Shown here one piece after another: positions 10,884-22,690 of a stretch of 64,000 nt of DNA. The notes below the pieces were generated by a model, which did not search any database, had not been told where the DNA came from, and saw only the letters and a program-made list of their open reading frames with translations. Source of the stretch: Spinellus fusiger (lineage: Eukaryota; Mucoromycota; Mucoromycetes; Mucorales; Phycomycetaceae); the NCBI GenBank assembly GCA_025094145.1, contig JALLLS010000127.1, positions 1-64,000 of the forward strand, written 5' to 3'. The position numbers were made by a program, and so were the translations under genes. Position 1 is the first letter of the stretch, and each line of letters begins with the position of its first letter.

Positions 10884-13580
10884 CTAATCCATGTCCTCAT
10901 CTTCATAAGTCTCTTCTTCCATGGGTTCTTCAATTTCGTAATTGGATTGCATTTCATGATTGCGTATTACAACAATAGTACCCTGTGTATCCACTTCTAC
11001 TTTGGCAATTTCTCCATTGCGCACACCACCGTCAATAATAAGACGTGCCAAAGGATTCAGTACTTTTTGTTGGATAAGACGGTTCAAGGGTCGTGCACCA
11101 AATATAGGCTCATAACCTTCTTTTCCAAGTTCTTCTTTAGCAGCCTCCGAAACCACCAGCTGTATTTTACGATCTACCATACGTGTCTGTACTTCCTGAA
11201 GACGCACATCCACAATATTGGTGATATTGATTTGTGAGAGACGATTGAAAATCACCAGTTCATCAATACGGTTGGTAAACTCGGGACTGAAGTGCTGACG
11301 GACAATCTGAAGGATATTCTCTTTGAGTAGATTCATTCCTATCATTTCTCCCGAAACACTCTGTTCTGTCAATAAGTGAGCACCCAGATTCGAGGTCATG
11401 ACAATGATAGTATTGCGGAAATCAATTTTACGTCCCTTAGAATCATGAATGAATCCCTCATCCAGTACTTGTAACAGAACATTAGCAACGTCCTTGTGGG
11501 CTTTCTCAAGTTCATCAAGCAACACAACAGCATATGGCTTACGCCTTACTGCCTCAAACAGACCCCCCTCTTCATGCCCCACATAGCCTGGAGGTGCACC
11601 AATGAGTTTTGCTACACTGTGTTGCTCCATCAATTCACTCATATCAATACGGATCATAGCTCGCTCATCATTGAACAGGAATTCAGCCAGTGTCTTGCAT
11701 AAAAGAGTCTTTCCAACACCAGTTGGACCCAGGAACATGAAGCTTGCCAATGGCTTGTTTGGATTCTGAAGACCTGCTTTGGACACACGAATGGCATTGG
11801 AGACTGTCTCAATAGCATTCTGCTGACCCACCACCTTCTTCCCAATCTCGGTCTCCATTTGCAGGAGCTTCTCACGTTCACTTTTAGCCAGGCTCTGTAC
11901 AGGAATGCCTGTCCACCGAGAGACCACTTCCATGATTTGCTCAGGACGGACAATCTCACTCAATAACTGGGCTTGATGTCCTGCAGTCTCATTTGCCATC
12001 TGTTCAGCCACTTTGCGTTGTTTCTTAGCTGAGAGGCGATCAATGCGCTGTTCTACTTCTGGTATGGCATAGTATTCTATATCAGCAGCAGCAGCAAGGT
12101 CGTGGTGGTTACGGGCCTCAATGGCCTTGCGTTTTAATTCGTCCAGTTTTTGTTTTAAATTACGGATTTCATCCAAACACCCCTTGTCCATATCATAGCG
12201 TAGTTTCAAAGGCCTTAATTCTTCTTGGATTCTTGCCATTTCCTCATGGACAGTGTTAAGGCGTTCTCGAGAATCCTGGTTGTTCTTTTCCTTACTCAGA
12301 GCCATGGCCTCGATCTCAAGTTGGAAGTGTTTACGCTCAAGTACATCAATTTCCTCTGGTTTAGAGTCCAATTGAACACGGGTGTTGGCTGCTGCCTCGT
12401 CAATCAGATCAATGGCCTTGTCAGGTAAGAAGCGTGTTGTGATATAGCGGTCCGAGAGCTGTGTTGCAGCCACCAAAGCAGAGTCTGTGATTTTAACGCC
12501 ATGGTAGGATTCATAGCGTTCCTTGAGTCCACGAAGAATTGAAATGGTTGCTGCCACAGAAGGTTCTCCAACATCTACCTTTTGGAAACGACGCTCAAAG
12601 GCAGGGTCTTTCTCGATCACTTTGTATTCTGTAAGGGTCGTGGCACCAATACAACTGAGTTCACCACGAGCCAGCATGGGCTTTAACAGATTAGCAGCAT
12701 CCATAGAGCCTTCTCCCTTGCCAGCCCCCAGCACAGTGTGCATTTCATCAATGAAAAGGATAATGCCATTTTCAGAATTCTTGACTTCCTCCAGTACAGC
12801 CTTCAAGCGTTCTTCAAATTCACCACGGTATTTGGCCCCTGCAATCAATGCACCCATGTCCAATGAAAACAATTTGCACTGCAAGGATTCTGGTACATCT
12901 CTGTCCACGATGCGTCGTGCCAATCCCTCCACAATGGCAGTTTTCCCCACTCCTGGTTCACCAATAAGGACAGGGTTGTTTTTGGTGCGTCGACACAACA
13001 CTCGAATGACACGTCGAATCTCATCATCACGACCAATCACTGGATCCAGTTTGCCGGTGTGGGCCATGTCCGTCAGGTCAATGGCATACTTTGATAGGGC
13101 TTCATAGACACCTTCTGCTGTTTTACTGTCCACTTTCTTATTCCCCCGCACTTGCTGTATGGCCTGTTTCAGGGCGTCAGGAACAACCCCTGCATCTTTC
13201 ATGGGTTGGAAAGTGGCAGCGTCACTTGAAAGAGCAAGGATAACATGGTCCACTGCCACAAAGGAGTCCTTTTGGTCCTTCATGATAGATTCTGCAGTTC
13301 TCAGCAGTTTGGCGGTCTGTGGGCTCATTGATACATCGATAGGGGGTGGGTGCTGTGCAGGCAGGTGGATCATTTGCTTCTTGTAGTTTCTCTCCACCAG
13401 CACTGGGTCCACGCCTGTCTTTTCAATGATGGAAGCAATCAGTGGCTGGCCATCGGTTGTGCTGAACAGAGCACAGGCAACATGGGCAGGATGAAGAAGA
13501 CTATGAGAATATTCGCGTGCTAGACTCTCGGCCGTGCTTAGCGTCTTTTCAACTTTTTCAGTGAACTTTATGCCGCTCAT
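10884..13580 (-). CDS. HSP104: HSP104/ClpB-type disaggregase
   Basis: This is a hexameric AAA+ chaperone that threads aggregated proteins through its pore together with Hsp70/Hsp40, and it underlies thermotolerance in fungi. The intronless frame encodes 898 residues, close to yeast Hsp104 (908). It has a Clp N-domain (about 1-150), NBD1 with Walker A GEPGVGKT at 207-214, pore-loop KYRGEFEER at about 250 and Walker B ILFIDE near 274, a coiled-coil middle domain (about 410-530), and NBD2 with GPTGVGKT at 618-625, GYVGHEEGG pore loop and VVLLDE. It ends in an acidic tail ([11 protein letters not shown]) resembling the yeast C-terminal acidic motif that binds TPR co-chaperones. No mitochondrial presequence is apparent, which fits the cytosolic form. 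The start ATG at 13580 gives the expected N-terminus. Confidence 0.97.
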   Translation of the reverse strand: MSGIKFTEKVEKTLSTAESLAREYSHSLLHPAHVACALFSTTDGQPLIASIIEKTGVDPVLVERNYKKQMIHLPAQHPPPIDVSMSPQTAKLLRTAESIMKDQKDSFVAVDHVILALSSDAATFQPMKDAGVVPDALKQAIQQVRGNKKVDSKTAEGVYEALSKYAIDLTDMAHTGKLDPVIGRDDEIRRVIRVLCRRTKNNPVLIGEPGVGKTAIVEGLARRIVDRDVPESLQCKLFSLDMGALIAGAKYRGEFEERLKAVLEEVKNSENGIILFIDEMHTVLGAGKGEGSMDAANLLKPMLARGELSCIGATTLTEYKVIEKDPAFERRFQKVDVGEPSVAATISILRGLKERYESYHGVKITDSALVAATQLSDRYITTRFLPDKAIDLIDEAAANTRVQLDSKPEEIDVLERKHFQLEIEAMALSKEKNNQDSRERLNTVHEEMARIQEELRPLKLRYDMDKGCLDEIRNLKQKLDELKRKAIEARNHHDLAAAADIEYYAIPEVEQRIDRLSAKKQRKVAEQMANETAGHQAQLLSEIVRPEQIMEVVSRWTGIPVQSLAKSEREKLLQMETEIGKKVVGQQNAIETVSNAIRVSKAGLQNPNKPLASFMFLGPTGVGKTLLCKTLAEFLFNDERAMIRIDMSELMEQHSVAKLIGAPPGYVGHEEGGLFEAVRRKPYAVVLLDELEKAHKDVANVLLQVLDEGFIHDSKGRKIDFRNTIIVMTSNLGAHLLTEQSVSGEMIGMNLLKENILQIVRQHFSPEFTNRIDELVIFNRLSQINITNIVDVRLQEVQTRMVDRKIQLVVSEAAKEELGKEGYEPIFGARPLNRLIQQKVLNPLARLIIDGGVRNGEIAKVEVDTQGTIVVIRNHEMQSNYEIEEPMEEETYEDEDMD

Positions 13581-13986
13581 TTTGTTACTTTATAAGCAGG
13601 AATACGTGAGGATAGGTGAGGATAGGCGAGGATAATTAAATGAATAAAAAGACAAGGCACAGATAGATAAGAAGAATCGAAAGAATAAATATGAATAAAT
13701 ATAAAAATATTTATAATATAAAAATATATTTATAATAAAGAAACCTCCCCCCTCCCTCTGTCTTATTTATGCGTTGTATAAAAATAATATAGAAACAGCT
13801 ACAAATGCCTAGAACACACCAGAAAGAAAAAGAAAGAAAAAAAAACAAGGCTGTCGGTGTTTCGATCTATTCTCTCATGGCCTGTCGCTGAGGTTGGACA
13901 GAAGGACAGGAGGCGGGTCTATCCAAAAGAGACACGTGACTTAGTGACAGTGCACTGAGATCATACGCATATTCGTCCTACGTCAC
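13581..13986 (-). promoter_or_regulatory. HSP104 upstream region
   Basis: This 406-base gap separates HSP104 from the 3' end of the next minus-strand gene, so it must hold its promoter. In gene orientation a purine tract at about 13744-13758 contains AGGGG, the core of the stress-response element bound by Msn2/4-type factors. Just before the ATG (13599-13632) there are three near-copies of 'gaggatagg'. I saw GAA-rich stretches but no clean heat-shock element of alternating GAA/TTC units. Confidence 0.4.
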
Positions 13987-15237
13987 TTACACTGCAGGAA
14001 AGGAGGAAGAGAAGGAAGAGAAGGGAGTCTCTACAAGGGCATTGGCAGATAAGTCACATAGCATCGACAGTCTTTGTGTATGTGTCTGTTCCAATGTCTT
14101 GAGAGAAGAGCGTGCCTTGTCCTCAAGCACTCGTCTTGCTCCCTGAGTTGCTTGACTCGAGGATTTGGCCATCATCGCCACAGAGAACAGCACACTTCCT
14201 ACAGCAATGGTCGCTCCTCCTGTCAGAATAGCAGTGCTTCCCATGGCAATTCCTCCCAAGGCAGAAAGGCCTCCCACTGCACCCATTCCCCTACCAACAA
14301 CAATAACAAAAGGTCAATCTAACAGTGCACACTTCAGCTGTGGTAGGTGGTCCTTACCATCCTGCTGCTTCTGTACGCTTCTCTAATCTAGGATCCAGTC
14401 TAAACCATTGAAGAGCAAGTCAATGTACCTCATTCCACTGCATCTCTTCTACCTTGCAATAGAATCCACCAGCTGCTGGATTTGGTGGGCCTCTTTCTTG
14501 ATCTGATCAGGTACACTGTGGCCTAACTTTTCTCTTTCTTTCCTCCATGCATTGGTACTGTTCAAAATACTCTGCACATGAGTAAGTAGCACTTCTAGTT
14601 GATCATGAAAACTAATATCTCCCAATGCTGAACTGGCTTTGTAAGTGGAATAAACAGATAAAGTGAGAGCACCTGCTGCTGCTGCTGATGTGATATATAC
14701 ACCACGGCTGCTATTCTCTTTCTCTTTAAGCTTCTTTCTTTCTTCTTCTTCTGTCTTTTTCTTTTCTTCCTTCTTCTTTTCTTCTTCCTTCTTCTTTTCT
14801 TCTTCTTCTGGTTTGTTGAATGACTGATCCAAATAGATCTTGGCACACTTCAATAGAAACTCCCCCACAACCCTCACTCTATCAACATTCAACTTTGAGA
14901 CATGCTGCTGTAGTGGTATATTTGTAAAATCAAACATTGTCTTGGCACCACGACTTGACGGTGGCTCAAGGGGGACTTGGTCCTTTATCACACGTCTTAG
15001 AACTGTCTTTCTGTTCCTATCTTTACCTCTTGTTTCTTTGGTAACTCTCTCAAGATATGTGGTGTGAAATGAACAAGTGTCTGTATAGGTGCTGTGAAAT
15101 CCCCTGTATCTTTATCATACAACTCATGAGGAAATGCATAGTCTTCAAACAATAACTATCCAATTTAAAAAAAAAAAGTCAGACTTCCTCACTATGAATA
15201 CTACAAGAAATTGTCATAACACACTTACAGAAGCCAT
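13987..15237 (-). CDS. five-exon membrane protein of unknown function
   Basis: Exons (minus strand): 15237-15229, 15155-15027, 14982-14453, 14399-14358 and 14290-13987. They splice in phase to 337 residues. The first exon is only MAS. The protein has a soluble N-terminal part (about 1-100), a charged Lys/Glu-rich stretch (about 110-140, 'KKKEEEKKKEE'-like), an Ala/Leu-rich hydrophobic segment (about 150-172), a coiled region, and a long Gly/Ala/Val-rich hydrophobic hairpin (about 240-285) before a polar Ser-rich tail. Two or three membrane passes are likely. I do not recognise a family. The third exon is preceded by an AAAG acceptor rather than a pyrimidine-AG, so that junction is the least certain. 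Confidence 0.65.
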
Positions 15238-15865
15238 TCTAGAGTCTCTCTTTTTCTCTTTCTTCCTTTTATATTTATATATTTATATATTTATAGAGTA
15301 ACTGTGGGTAGTGATATAAGAAGGAGGTTGAAATAAGATGGAATCTATATTGATATATATATATAAAAGGACTTCTTTTAGTGCCAGTCCTATTTTAACA
15401 TTCTATGGACATAGTTCTATGTAAGTGGAGGAGGGAACTCACAACACAGTGGTCTCTTGGTGGTATTCTCACTCCGATAGTAATGCAGGTGGGATTCCCC
15501 GTTCTCAATTCATTTTGGGCAAGTGAGTCACTCTATCTGGGACCAAGGGCTTATTCACCCTTTACCACTACACTTAGTCACCTGTAAGTTATGTATAAAC
15601 AAACTAATAGTGTGTGTATCTATACACAAATACACAAAGAACAGTAACAGACACTCATCAACAGGTAAAAGTAGCACGGTATTCTCAATAAACACCACAC
15701 AATCACTGCATAGACCTAAAGACCCCACCTATCTCTTGCAAAATAACAAGTAACCTTTGAGTGCAACCAACCCTAAGCACCGAGATGACTTGTGACAAGC
15801 CTTGGAGCGGAGGTCAAAGCAAAAGACATTAGCAGAGTCACAGTTCATTGTGATTGTATGGAGGC
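15238..15865. other. divergent intergenic region
   Basis: This is the shared upstream region of the minus-strand membrane protein and the plus-strand NAA15-like gene. It carries pyrimidine tracts and TATA-rich repeats near 15270-15300 and 15350-15366. A GC-richer patch at about 15430-15560 looks faintly tRNA-like (see findings). No gene is called. Confidence 0.5.
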
Positions 15866-18811
15866 ATGACAAAAGAAAACATGGAGTTGGAGTACTATGA
15901 GTGCCTTACAGAAGCACTGGTAGGTCATGCCGAGTCACTCTTTCTTTCTTTCTTCTAAAAGAGCCCATAAACACTTCTGGATACTCACAACTCACAACCA
16001 CCTCCACCAGGACCATTATGAGAAGGAGTACTTTGTAGCAGGTTTCTTACTCCTGAACACTTTTTCTGAGAAATATCCCGAACATGGAGGTAGAGAATAA
16101 GGCACCTACAGGACTTGTATTTCTATAATGGCTTAAATATAACAATAAACAGAGGCATGGTCTATGAAAGGACTCTTTCTATGGCATCTTGGATACAAGG
16201 ATCAGAGTTACGAGTGCTGTAAGAAAGGAATCGAGTATCATCCAGAGGCACCTACATGTAAGAAACGCTAAAGTGTCGATCCACTAGTAGAAAGGGAACC
16301 CTCCATTGAGTTGCATTGCATTTCTAGGCTGGCGTAATTATGGATTTTTATTGGCAAAAGACAGTAAAATGAATGAGTCCTATCAATACTATAAGAAAGC
16401 CGTGGCCTTGGATAACTACTCAGATCCAGAGTCACTTCATGAAATGGCATGCTTACAGACACACCTGAGGCTTTACCAAGAAGCTATGGTAGGAGGAAAT
16501 ACATATATTTTATTTATTTTTTGGAGGTAGACTTATAGGGAGAGTCCATTTAGGATACTCGTACTAAATTAGTCGTACTTCTTCCTGAAGAACCTTCTTT
16601 CTGGATTGGACTAGCAGTGGCTTGTCATGGTGCAAATCAACCAGACAAGGCGATCAAAGCCCTGGAGTCGTATTATGCATCAAAAGAAGTAAGCGTAAGG
16701 AAGTAGAAGAAACAAATAAACATTGAGATTGATATGATTTCTGTAATGTATTTAGAGAACATCTTCTGCTTATGAAGAATCCGAAGTACTCTTGTTTCAT
16801 ACTCAATTATTGAAGCAGCAAGAAAAGTACCAGGAGGCCTTGGATCATCTTGATCTTTTTGAGAGCCAGATAACAGATACAAAGAAGCTGAAAGAATACC
16901 GTGCATTACTTCTTGTCCATAGAGGCAGAAAGGAAGAAGCCGAGGCAATTTACCGACAATTAATTCAAGAGAATCCTTATACCAAGAATTACATAGACTC
17001 TCTTTTGAATCTTCAATGCAATGATAAAGGTAAAAGGAAGAAGAAGGAAAAAAAGAGGAATAATGTGTGTGGGTTAATAACCAATAATAAAATAATAAAT
17101 AAACAAATGGATATTTCTATAGCAAAAGATAAACAGCTCTGGGCCAATAGACTACTGCCCATGTTGGCAAATGAATATCCTCGTTCTACTACAATCATTG
17201 ATATGATGTTGCACTATACTCTACCAGCACAGTTTAAAGAACAAGTAGAGAGTATACTTCAAGATCATCTTAGAAAAGGAATCCCTTCTTTCTTTGCACG
17301 AATGAAGAGCCATTACAAAGAAACAGAAAAGCAAACTATCATTGAGAATCTTGTGCTGGAGTATGCAGAATCACTTCAGTGTATCAGTCAATTTAGTACA
17401 GATGGAGGTGAGGTCAATGGATGAGAAGTGCTACTCATGTTTAATATATAAATATAAATATAAATATAAATATAGACCAGGTAAAAGAGCAGAATTCTAC
17501 TTTGGCATGGACATTTCATTACCTATCACGACACTATGACTTTCTTGGTCAGTTAGAAAAAGCATTGACATACATCCAACAAGCCATCCAGCAAGACCCT
17601 ACAATTGTTGAATTTCATATGGTACATGCAAGAATAAAGAAGGTATGTCACGAATATAATTTTGTAGACTTATGCATACATTTATATGGAAACAGCATCA
17701 AGGAGATCTTGAAACAGCTGCAAGAATCATGAACAAAGCACGGACATTGGATTTGAAAGATCGTTTTGTCAACTCAAAGTGTGTAAAGTATATGTTAAGA
17801 GCCGGATATATCTATAAGGCAAAAGAGATACTCCTTTTATTTATTAAAGTAAGATGGCAAATCTCACCTGTTTTATTTACTTATTCATACACATATCTTC
17901 ATCTTGAAATATAAAGGACCGATTCAACACAAAGGAATATCTGACATATCTGCAGTATCAGTGGTTTATTATTGAAGAAGGGTTTGCTTACTTGAAGATT
18001 CATGATTACTCCAGAGCTCTTGATCGGTTCCAAAATGTAGTGTCCTTTTACAAGGATTTTAAAGACAATGAATATGGATTTCATTCTTTCTGTTTGGAAA
18101 AATACACACTTCAGACCTATACTGAGTATGTATTGAACAATAGAAAGTCAAATAATTTAATCAAATGCTCTTTGTTGCATACTAGATTGCTGCAATGGGA
18201 AGACAAAATATGCTCCCATCCTTATTATTTCAAAGCAATGAAAGGTCTTATTCAAGTAAGTGTTTAGTATGTGGATTCACTATTGCAATACTGATCAATA
18301 TACATCAGACTTATTTAGCCATCGACGCTGAAAGAAAGAAAGACAAAGGTCTGTGTCAAAATATTGACCCCAAAGAACCCCATGGTAAACCTTTTCTATT
18401 CATTATTACGCTAAACTCTTCTTTTTATTTACTATTTCTTTTTATTACAGATGTTTCATTGATAGTAAATAAGATAAAACAAATTAATGTATCTGCCGTA
18501 GATGATGAGGACTTTAATATAAAACCCGATTCTGAGACGTTGAGTGAAACCTATGTAGAATCAACGACACCACTTGAGGATGCTCTTAAATCTTTAGTGA
18601 CATTGCAGAGTATGGCACCTGACAGCATAGATACACACCTTTTCAGTTTTGATGTCTATCTTTGTAAAGAACAATGGCTGTTGGCTCGCAAATCTTTATT
18701 GGCCATGTCACAAATCAACAAAAGTCATCCTAGCCTTCAGATGAGTATTGAGAGATTTAAAGCAGCAGGTAAAGAGAAGATAGTGAATCTTTAGTATATA
18801 TTTCTAACACA

Positions 18812-18846
<35 letters not shown>

Positions 18847-18927
18847 GTTTCTTCAAAATCAACAAGTGATATTCTTTTGAAAAAAATGGAACATCTCAAA
18901 CTTTTAGATATTAGTACTTTGAATTAA
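15866..18927 (+). CDS. NAA15: NAA15/Nat1-like auxiliary subunit of NatA
   Basis: NAA15 is the TPR scaffold that holds the NAA10 acetyltransferase and docks NatA on ribosomes for co-translational N-terminal acetylation. Fourteen exons fit in phase to 721 residues: 15866-15919, 16011-16089, 16153-16257, 16328-16488, 16554-16688, 16756-17029, 17123-17407, 17476-17642, 17696-17848, 17917-18125, 18186-18255, 18309-18384, 18451-18768, 18848-18927. Landmarks include KYPEHGE followed by [24 protein letters not shown], the KGIPSFF segment, HPYYFKA and THLFSFDVY, all at family-typical positions. It is shorter than yeast (854) or human (866) and ends soon after the HLF-helix region. Many basic residues usual in the first repeats are replaced, so it may be a divergent paralogue. 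The start could also be the second in-frame ATG at 15881. Confidence 0.88.
18810..18847 (+). repeat. (ATT)n microsatellite in last NAA15 intron
   Basis: A run of about 12 ATT units ends exactly at the TAG acceptor of the final NAA15 intron, so the repeat supplies the 3' splice site. Confidence 0.8.
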
Positions 18928-19382
18928 AATAAAAATAAAATAAAAGACATTATATTTGTGATAGATGATTATCCATAAAAGATAAAAAGATATAAACAAA
19001 AGTTATTTGATAAACATTCTCAAAGTAGACGATTCTTGGAAAATAAATAGATCCTTATAGTATTTACTATGGTTTTTACTTGAAATTCTTTTTGAGGGTG
19101 TATTCTATTGATATCTATATCACTCATCATTTCACAAAGTATAAATGTATTTTCTTATCATAAATAAGAGATAAATAAATAATAATTAGATAGCTCCTAT
19201 AATATAATATTTTATCTTGATTTACATTTGCCAAAAGACTATTAATAGTTTATCAGGAGAAATATTTATATCTTGAGAGAAAAAAAAACTCCCATTATCT
19301 CAAACGTTTCTTCTATATACGATGCAAAGACAGTAAGGTGTCGATATAAATAAATAAAAGTATAAAAAGTACTTGTCTTACA
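18928..19382. other. intergenic, no gene seen
   Basis: AT-rich spacer between the 3' end of NAA15 and the start of the MATH-BTB gene on the same strand. It should contain a terminator and the next promoter, but I could not define either. Confidence 0.5.
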
Positions 19383-21346
19383 ATGTTATCAAGCAGAACG
19401 GAAGGAAAAGTTGATCCATTTGCCTACTACTGGACTTTACTAGACTATTTTAAACTGCCTGTGGATCAAAAATTGACTAGTCCCTCTTTCTATCTGCATG
19501 GATGTGAATGGTAAAGTTCGAAAGACACCTCTCTCTCTACTCTCATCTTATATTATGTTAAACATGTAAAATAACGCACCTATCTCTATATATTATAGGA
19601 TAATGTCGGTATGTTTCAAAGCAATTCATTTCAATTAATACTATTCTTTATTATCCTCATCTAACCTCGTTTTTATGGCATGAATGATTAACTTTATCTT
19701 TAGGTCCTCAAAAAGTCTAACAGCTCTCCCCATGTAAATACTGTTATCATAAATCCTAATGTACATGTAGCATACTTATAGATTGAAATAGAATCTCCAG
19801 ATTTATGTTCAATTGAAAGAGATACCTGTTTCAGATGACGGGAAGGATCAAAGAATATTCAATATTACTATTGCTATTGAATATGTTCAGACATTATTGC
19901 GCGCCTATAAACCAAGCATCTTAAAACGTGAGTATAAAATAAATAGCACTCAAAACATCGGTATAGAGGTTAACGTTCAATCTTAGCACTGGTTGGCACG
20001 ATTGATTGTAGGTGATTTCAATAATTAGTATTGTATATTCATATGAATAAGCTTTAATCTTTATTCTACCATCCAGCTGTTCAAAAACATGAATGGGATT
20101 CTACTCTATGCATGGACAAACATCCTCATGCTCATTCGATAAAAAAGATTGTCTTCTCGATCTATATTAAAGAAGATATGTTTGAAATTTCTGCTACACA
20201 ACTAGATCTTTTACTACCAACATTCATAGATGTTGAAGAGTATGCAGGATCAAGTCAATTTCATGATGTTATTATCAAGGTCGTCGGAAATAGCAAAAAT
20301 GTTCAAACAGGCATGAAGAGAAGAAAAGATATGGTGATGGAAACACCTTTTGACGATAATGAACATCCCAATGAACGCCACTTTTATGGACACAAAATCA
20401 TCTTGGCTTCTCAGTCTCTAGTGTTTAAAAACTTATTTAATAGTGGCATGAATGAATCAAGAAGAAGAAAAGTGACTATCCGAGATGTCAATCCCAATAC
20501 ATTTGAGATGATTCTTTACTTTATATACTCTTCAAAGTTTGAGCCTGAGGATGTTTTTGATGCCATGGACTTGGTCATTGTGGCTCATCAATTGAAAATG
20601 GAGAAACTTTGTTCCCAGGCTTTTGCTTACCTCGAAGAACAAATTTCTTTTGATAATCTGTGGTTCATATGGAAGTATGCTGGTAATTATTGCACCAACG
20701 GAAAACATCAAGTGATATGTGATTCTCTAATACATAAATTGTCAAGAACTCTATGCTCGAGAAGAAACACAAATGATCTGTGAAGATTATTTCCGAAATC
20801 ACTGTATCGAGCTACTTGGTCATGATGCATGGCTTTATTTAGAGAAGGATTTGCTTCTCAAGACTCTTTGCATTGATAAACTTCCATGTCCAGTCAATGA
20901 AGTTATTTTCTACAATGCTGTTCTTAGTTGGAGAAGAAGGATATTGGATAAATTACAGATGAAACGAGATATTTCAAAAATTTCTGGCTCTCCCAAGTCA
21001 AACCATTCCAGAAGAAGAGAGATATCTCTTGCAACAGATGAATATTTGGAGGAAAAGCAAAACATTGAAGAGTTGTTTTGTGAAATGATTCATTGCATAC
21101 GCTTCCCAAATATGGATACTTATGATTTGGTGAGTTTGGTAGAAGAAAATGAAACAGTAATGCAAGTCGATGGTATCTTGGACCTTGTAAGTCATGTAGT
21201 TGAGTTATTCTGTAATATACTAAAAGCTGTCAGTGATAACCATTCATATTTTTTAGTTGACTGAAGCCTATCGCTATAAGATCTCTCCTGAAAGAACTAT
21301 GGTTTCTTCAAGATGTTTTCCAAGAAACACCACACCACAATGTTAA
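19383..21346 (+). CDS. MATH-BTB-BACK protein (CUL3 adaptor-like)
   Basis: Proteins of this build are substrate adaptors for cullin-3 ubiquitin ligases: the MATH domain binds substrate and the BTB domain binds CUL3. Seven exons join in phase to 479 residues: 19383-19510, 19599-19608 (10 bases), 19704-19733, 19792-19927, 20077-20682, 20747-21186, 21257-21346. A MATH-like N-terminus (FYLHGCEW ... LQIYVQLKE ... HEWDSTL) covers about 35-180. The BTB domain follows (FHDVIIKVV, then FYGHKIILASQSLVFKNLF, then VTIRDVNPNTFEMILYFIY) with the usual H-K-x-x-L-A-S motif. A BACK-like helical region follows (CEDYFRNHCIELL, VNEVIFYNAVLSW). A 30-residue charged insertion sits inside the BTB domain between strand and first helix. 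Confidence 0.85.
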
Positions 21347-21892
21347 TTTAAATAGTTCTTATATTTGATAATGTTTTGTCTTATAAGAATCTGTATACAT
21401 TGATTCATATTAATAAATAGTTTGCAATTCGTCATCTCTGCTGTTTGTACATGTTGAATAAAAGAATATATAATCAAAATAGAGTATCTGATATGGATTG
21501 GTCTATTCTGCCATCTTCTTGTAGACACTCTATTATACAGGCTAAGATGAATGTTTCTAGACATGTGAGCGCCTATCATTAATATAAACAAGATGTATGT
21601 CTATTCATTCCATAATTAAGAACTAATAATGAAGGCTTATTATTAACAAATAGCAAAAGAACAGCCCCACCACTCTTTGGGTAATAACAAAAGTATACTA
21701 CAGTACTCTACCACCCATCTTATCAACTCAAGCCCTTTACAGTACTCTATTTTATGCAATAGTTATCTTCTTGTTAATGCCATGATTAGCCCTTATGCAA
21801 GATACTATTCTATGAATACTTGTTTATCTACCAGAGTGATGCAGCCAGTGTAGTCAGTCATTTTATTTTATTTGTTTTTCAAAGCATCCAGT
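21347..21892. other. convergent intergenic, no gene seen
   Basis: Spacer between two convergent genes. Only short open frames occur and none resembles a protein. Confidence 0.6.
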
Positions 21893-22690
21893 CTATGTGG
21901 TGTACACCTTCATAGGGAAGTAGGTGCCTATAGAAAGAGTGAGTTCCTTATTAAATACCAATCAATACACCTACCGTTGTTGGGGTAGACAAAGTCCTCA
22001 GACTCCTTCCAGACCATCTTGCGACCCCAAGCAGGAACAGGAGCCTGCTTCTCAGAGCTGTAAAGTTTGTGTGTGTTCAATACTTCAACAAGAGGCTTAG
22101 GGTTTGACACTTGAGCAGGAGCTGCGATCTGACTATCAGCCATGGGTGGAGGAAGACTATTATGAATGTAGAACGTCAAAACATCTTCCATACAGTACAT
22201 ACTGAGCTCATTTGCTCACAAACACACACACACACAAATATATATATATATAATAGCCCTCCTTTTCTCTCTTTCTTACCCAGGAGTGATAAAACCACCA
22301 TCAATAAGACCAGCTACCTTTTCCTGTGTGTAGACAGCAAGACGAGGGTAGTTTCTGCGAGTATCTCTCTGGAAGTAATAGTTTCCACTAATCTTGGAAG
22401 CTTCAGTCTTGGGATAGGCGTATTTTTCAGGTCTCGATCTAACAGAAAAAAGAGAGTCGTTGTTGAGCATAGACTCTGATATATACATTGCTTCACTGTT
22501 CACCTACCCAGCAGCAGGAGTTCTGAACTTGCCAACAACGGGCATACCGTCTGTTGATAAGGGGTTCTATATCCACAAAATCATACAAATACATATTAAA
22601 TGCACATGAACAGATATGCCTCTTCTTCTGCCAACCTACCACAGAAAAGTACTTCTTCACCCAAGCCCAGGTCTTTGAGTTCCACGACAT
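21893..22690 (-). CDS. NADH:ubiquinone oxidoreductase 21 kDa subunit
   Basis: This is an accessory subunit of mitochondrial complex I (the fungal 21.3 kDa / NUZM-type family). Five exons on the minus strand join in phase to 161 residues: 22690-22640, 22566-22508, 22438-22280, 22156-21975, 21927-21893. The start MSWNSKTWAWVKKYF is followed by a proline-rich loop (NPLSTDGMPVVGKFRTP) and the family signature YYFQRDTRRNYPRLAVYTQ at about 60-78, as in the filamentous-fungal proteins. The last exon supplies only the C-terminus (TYFPMKVYTT), and the un-spliced reading would run into unrelated sequence. The short N-terminus lacks a classic cleaved presequence. The symbol is left empty because naming differs between species. 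Confidence 0.82.

Noticed and set aside
12523..13107. 194-codon frame on the plus strand inside HSP104
   Set aside because: It is the antisense shadow of the strongly conserved HSP104 coding sequence and has no recognisable character of its own.
13640..13840. Heat-shock element upstream of HSP104
   Set aside because: Several GAA triplets occur but not as alternating GAA/TTC units with five-base spacing.
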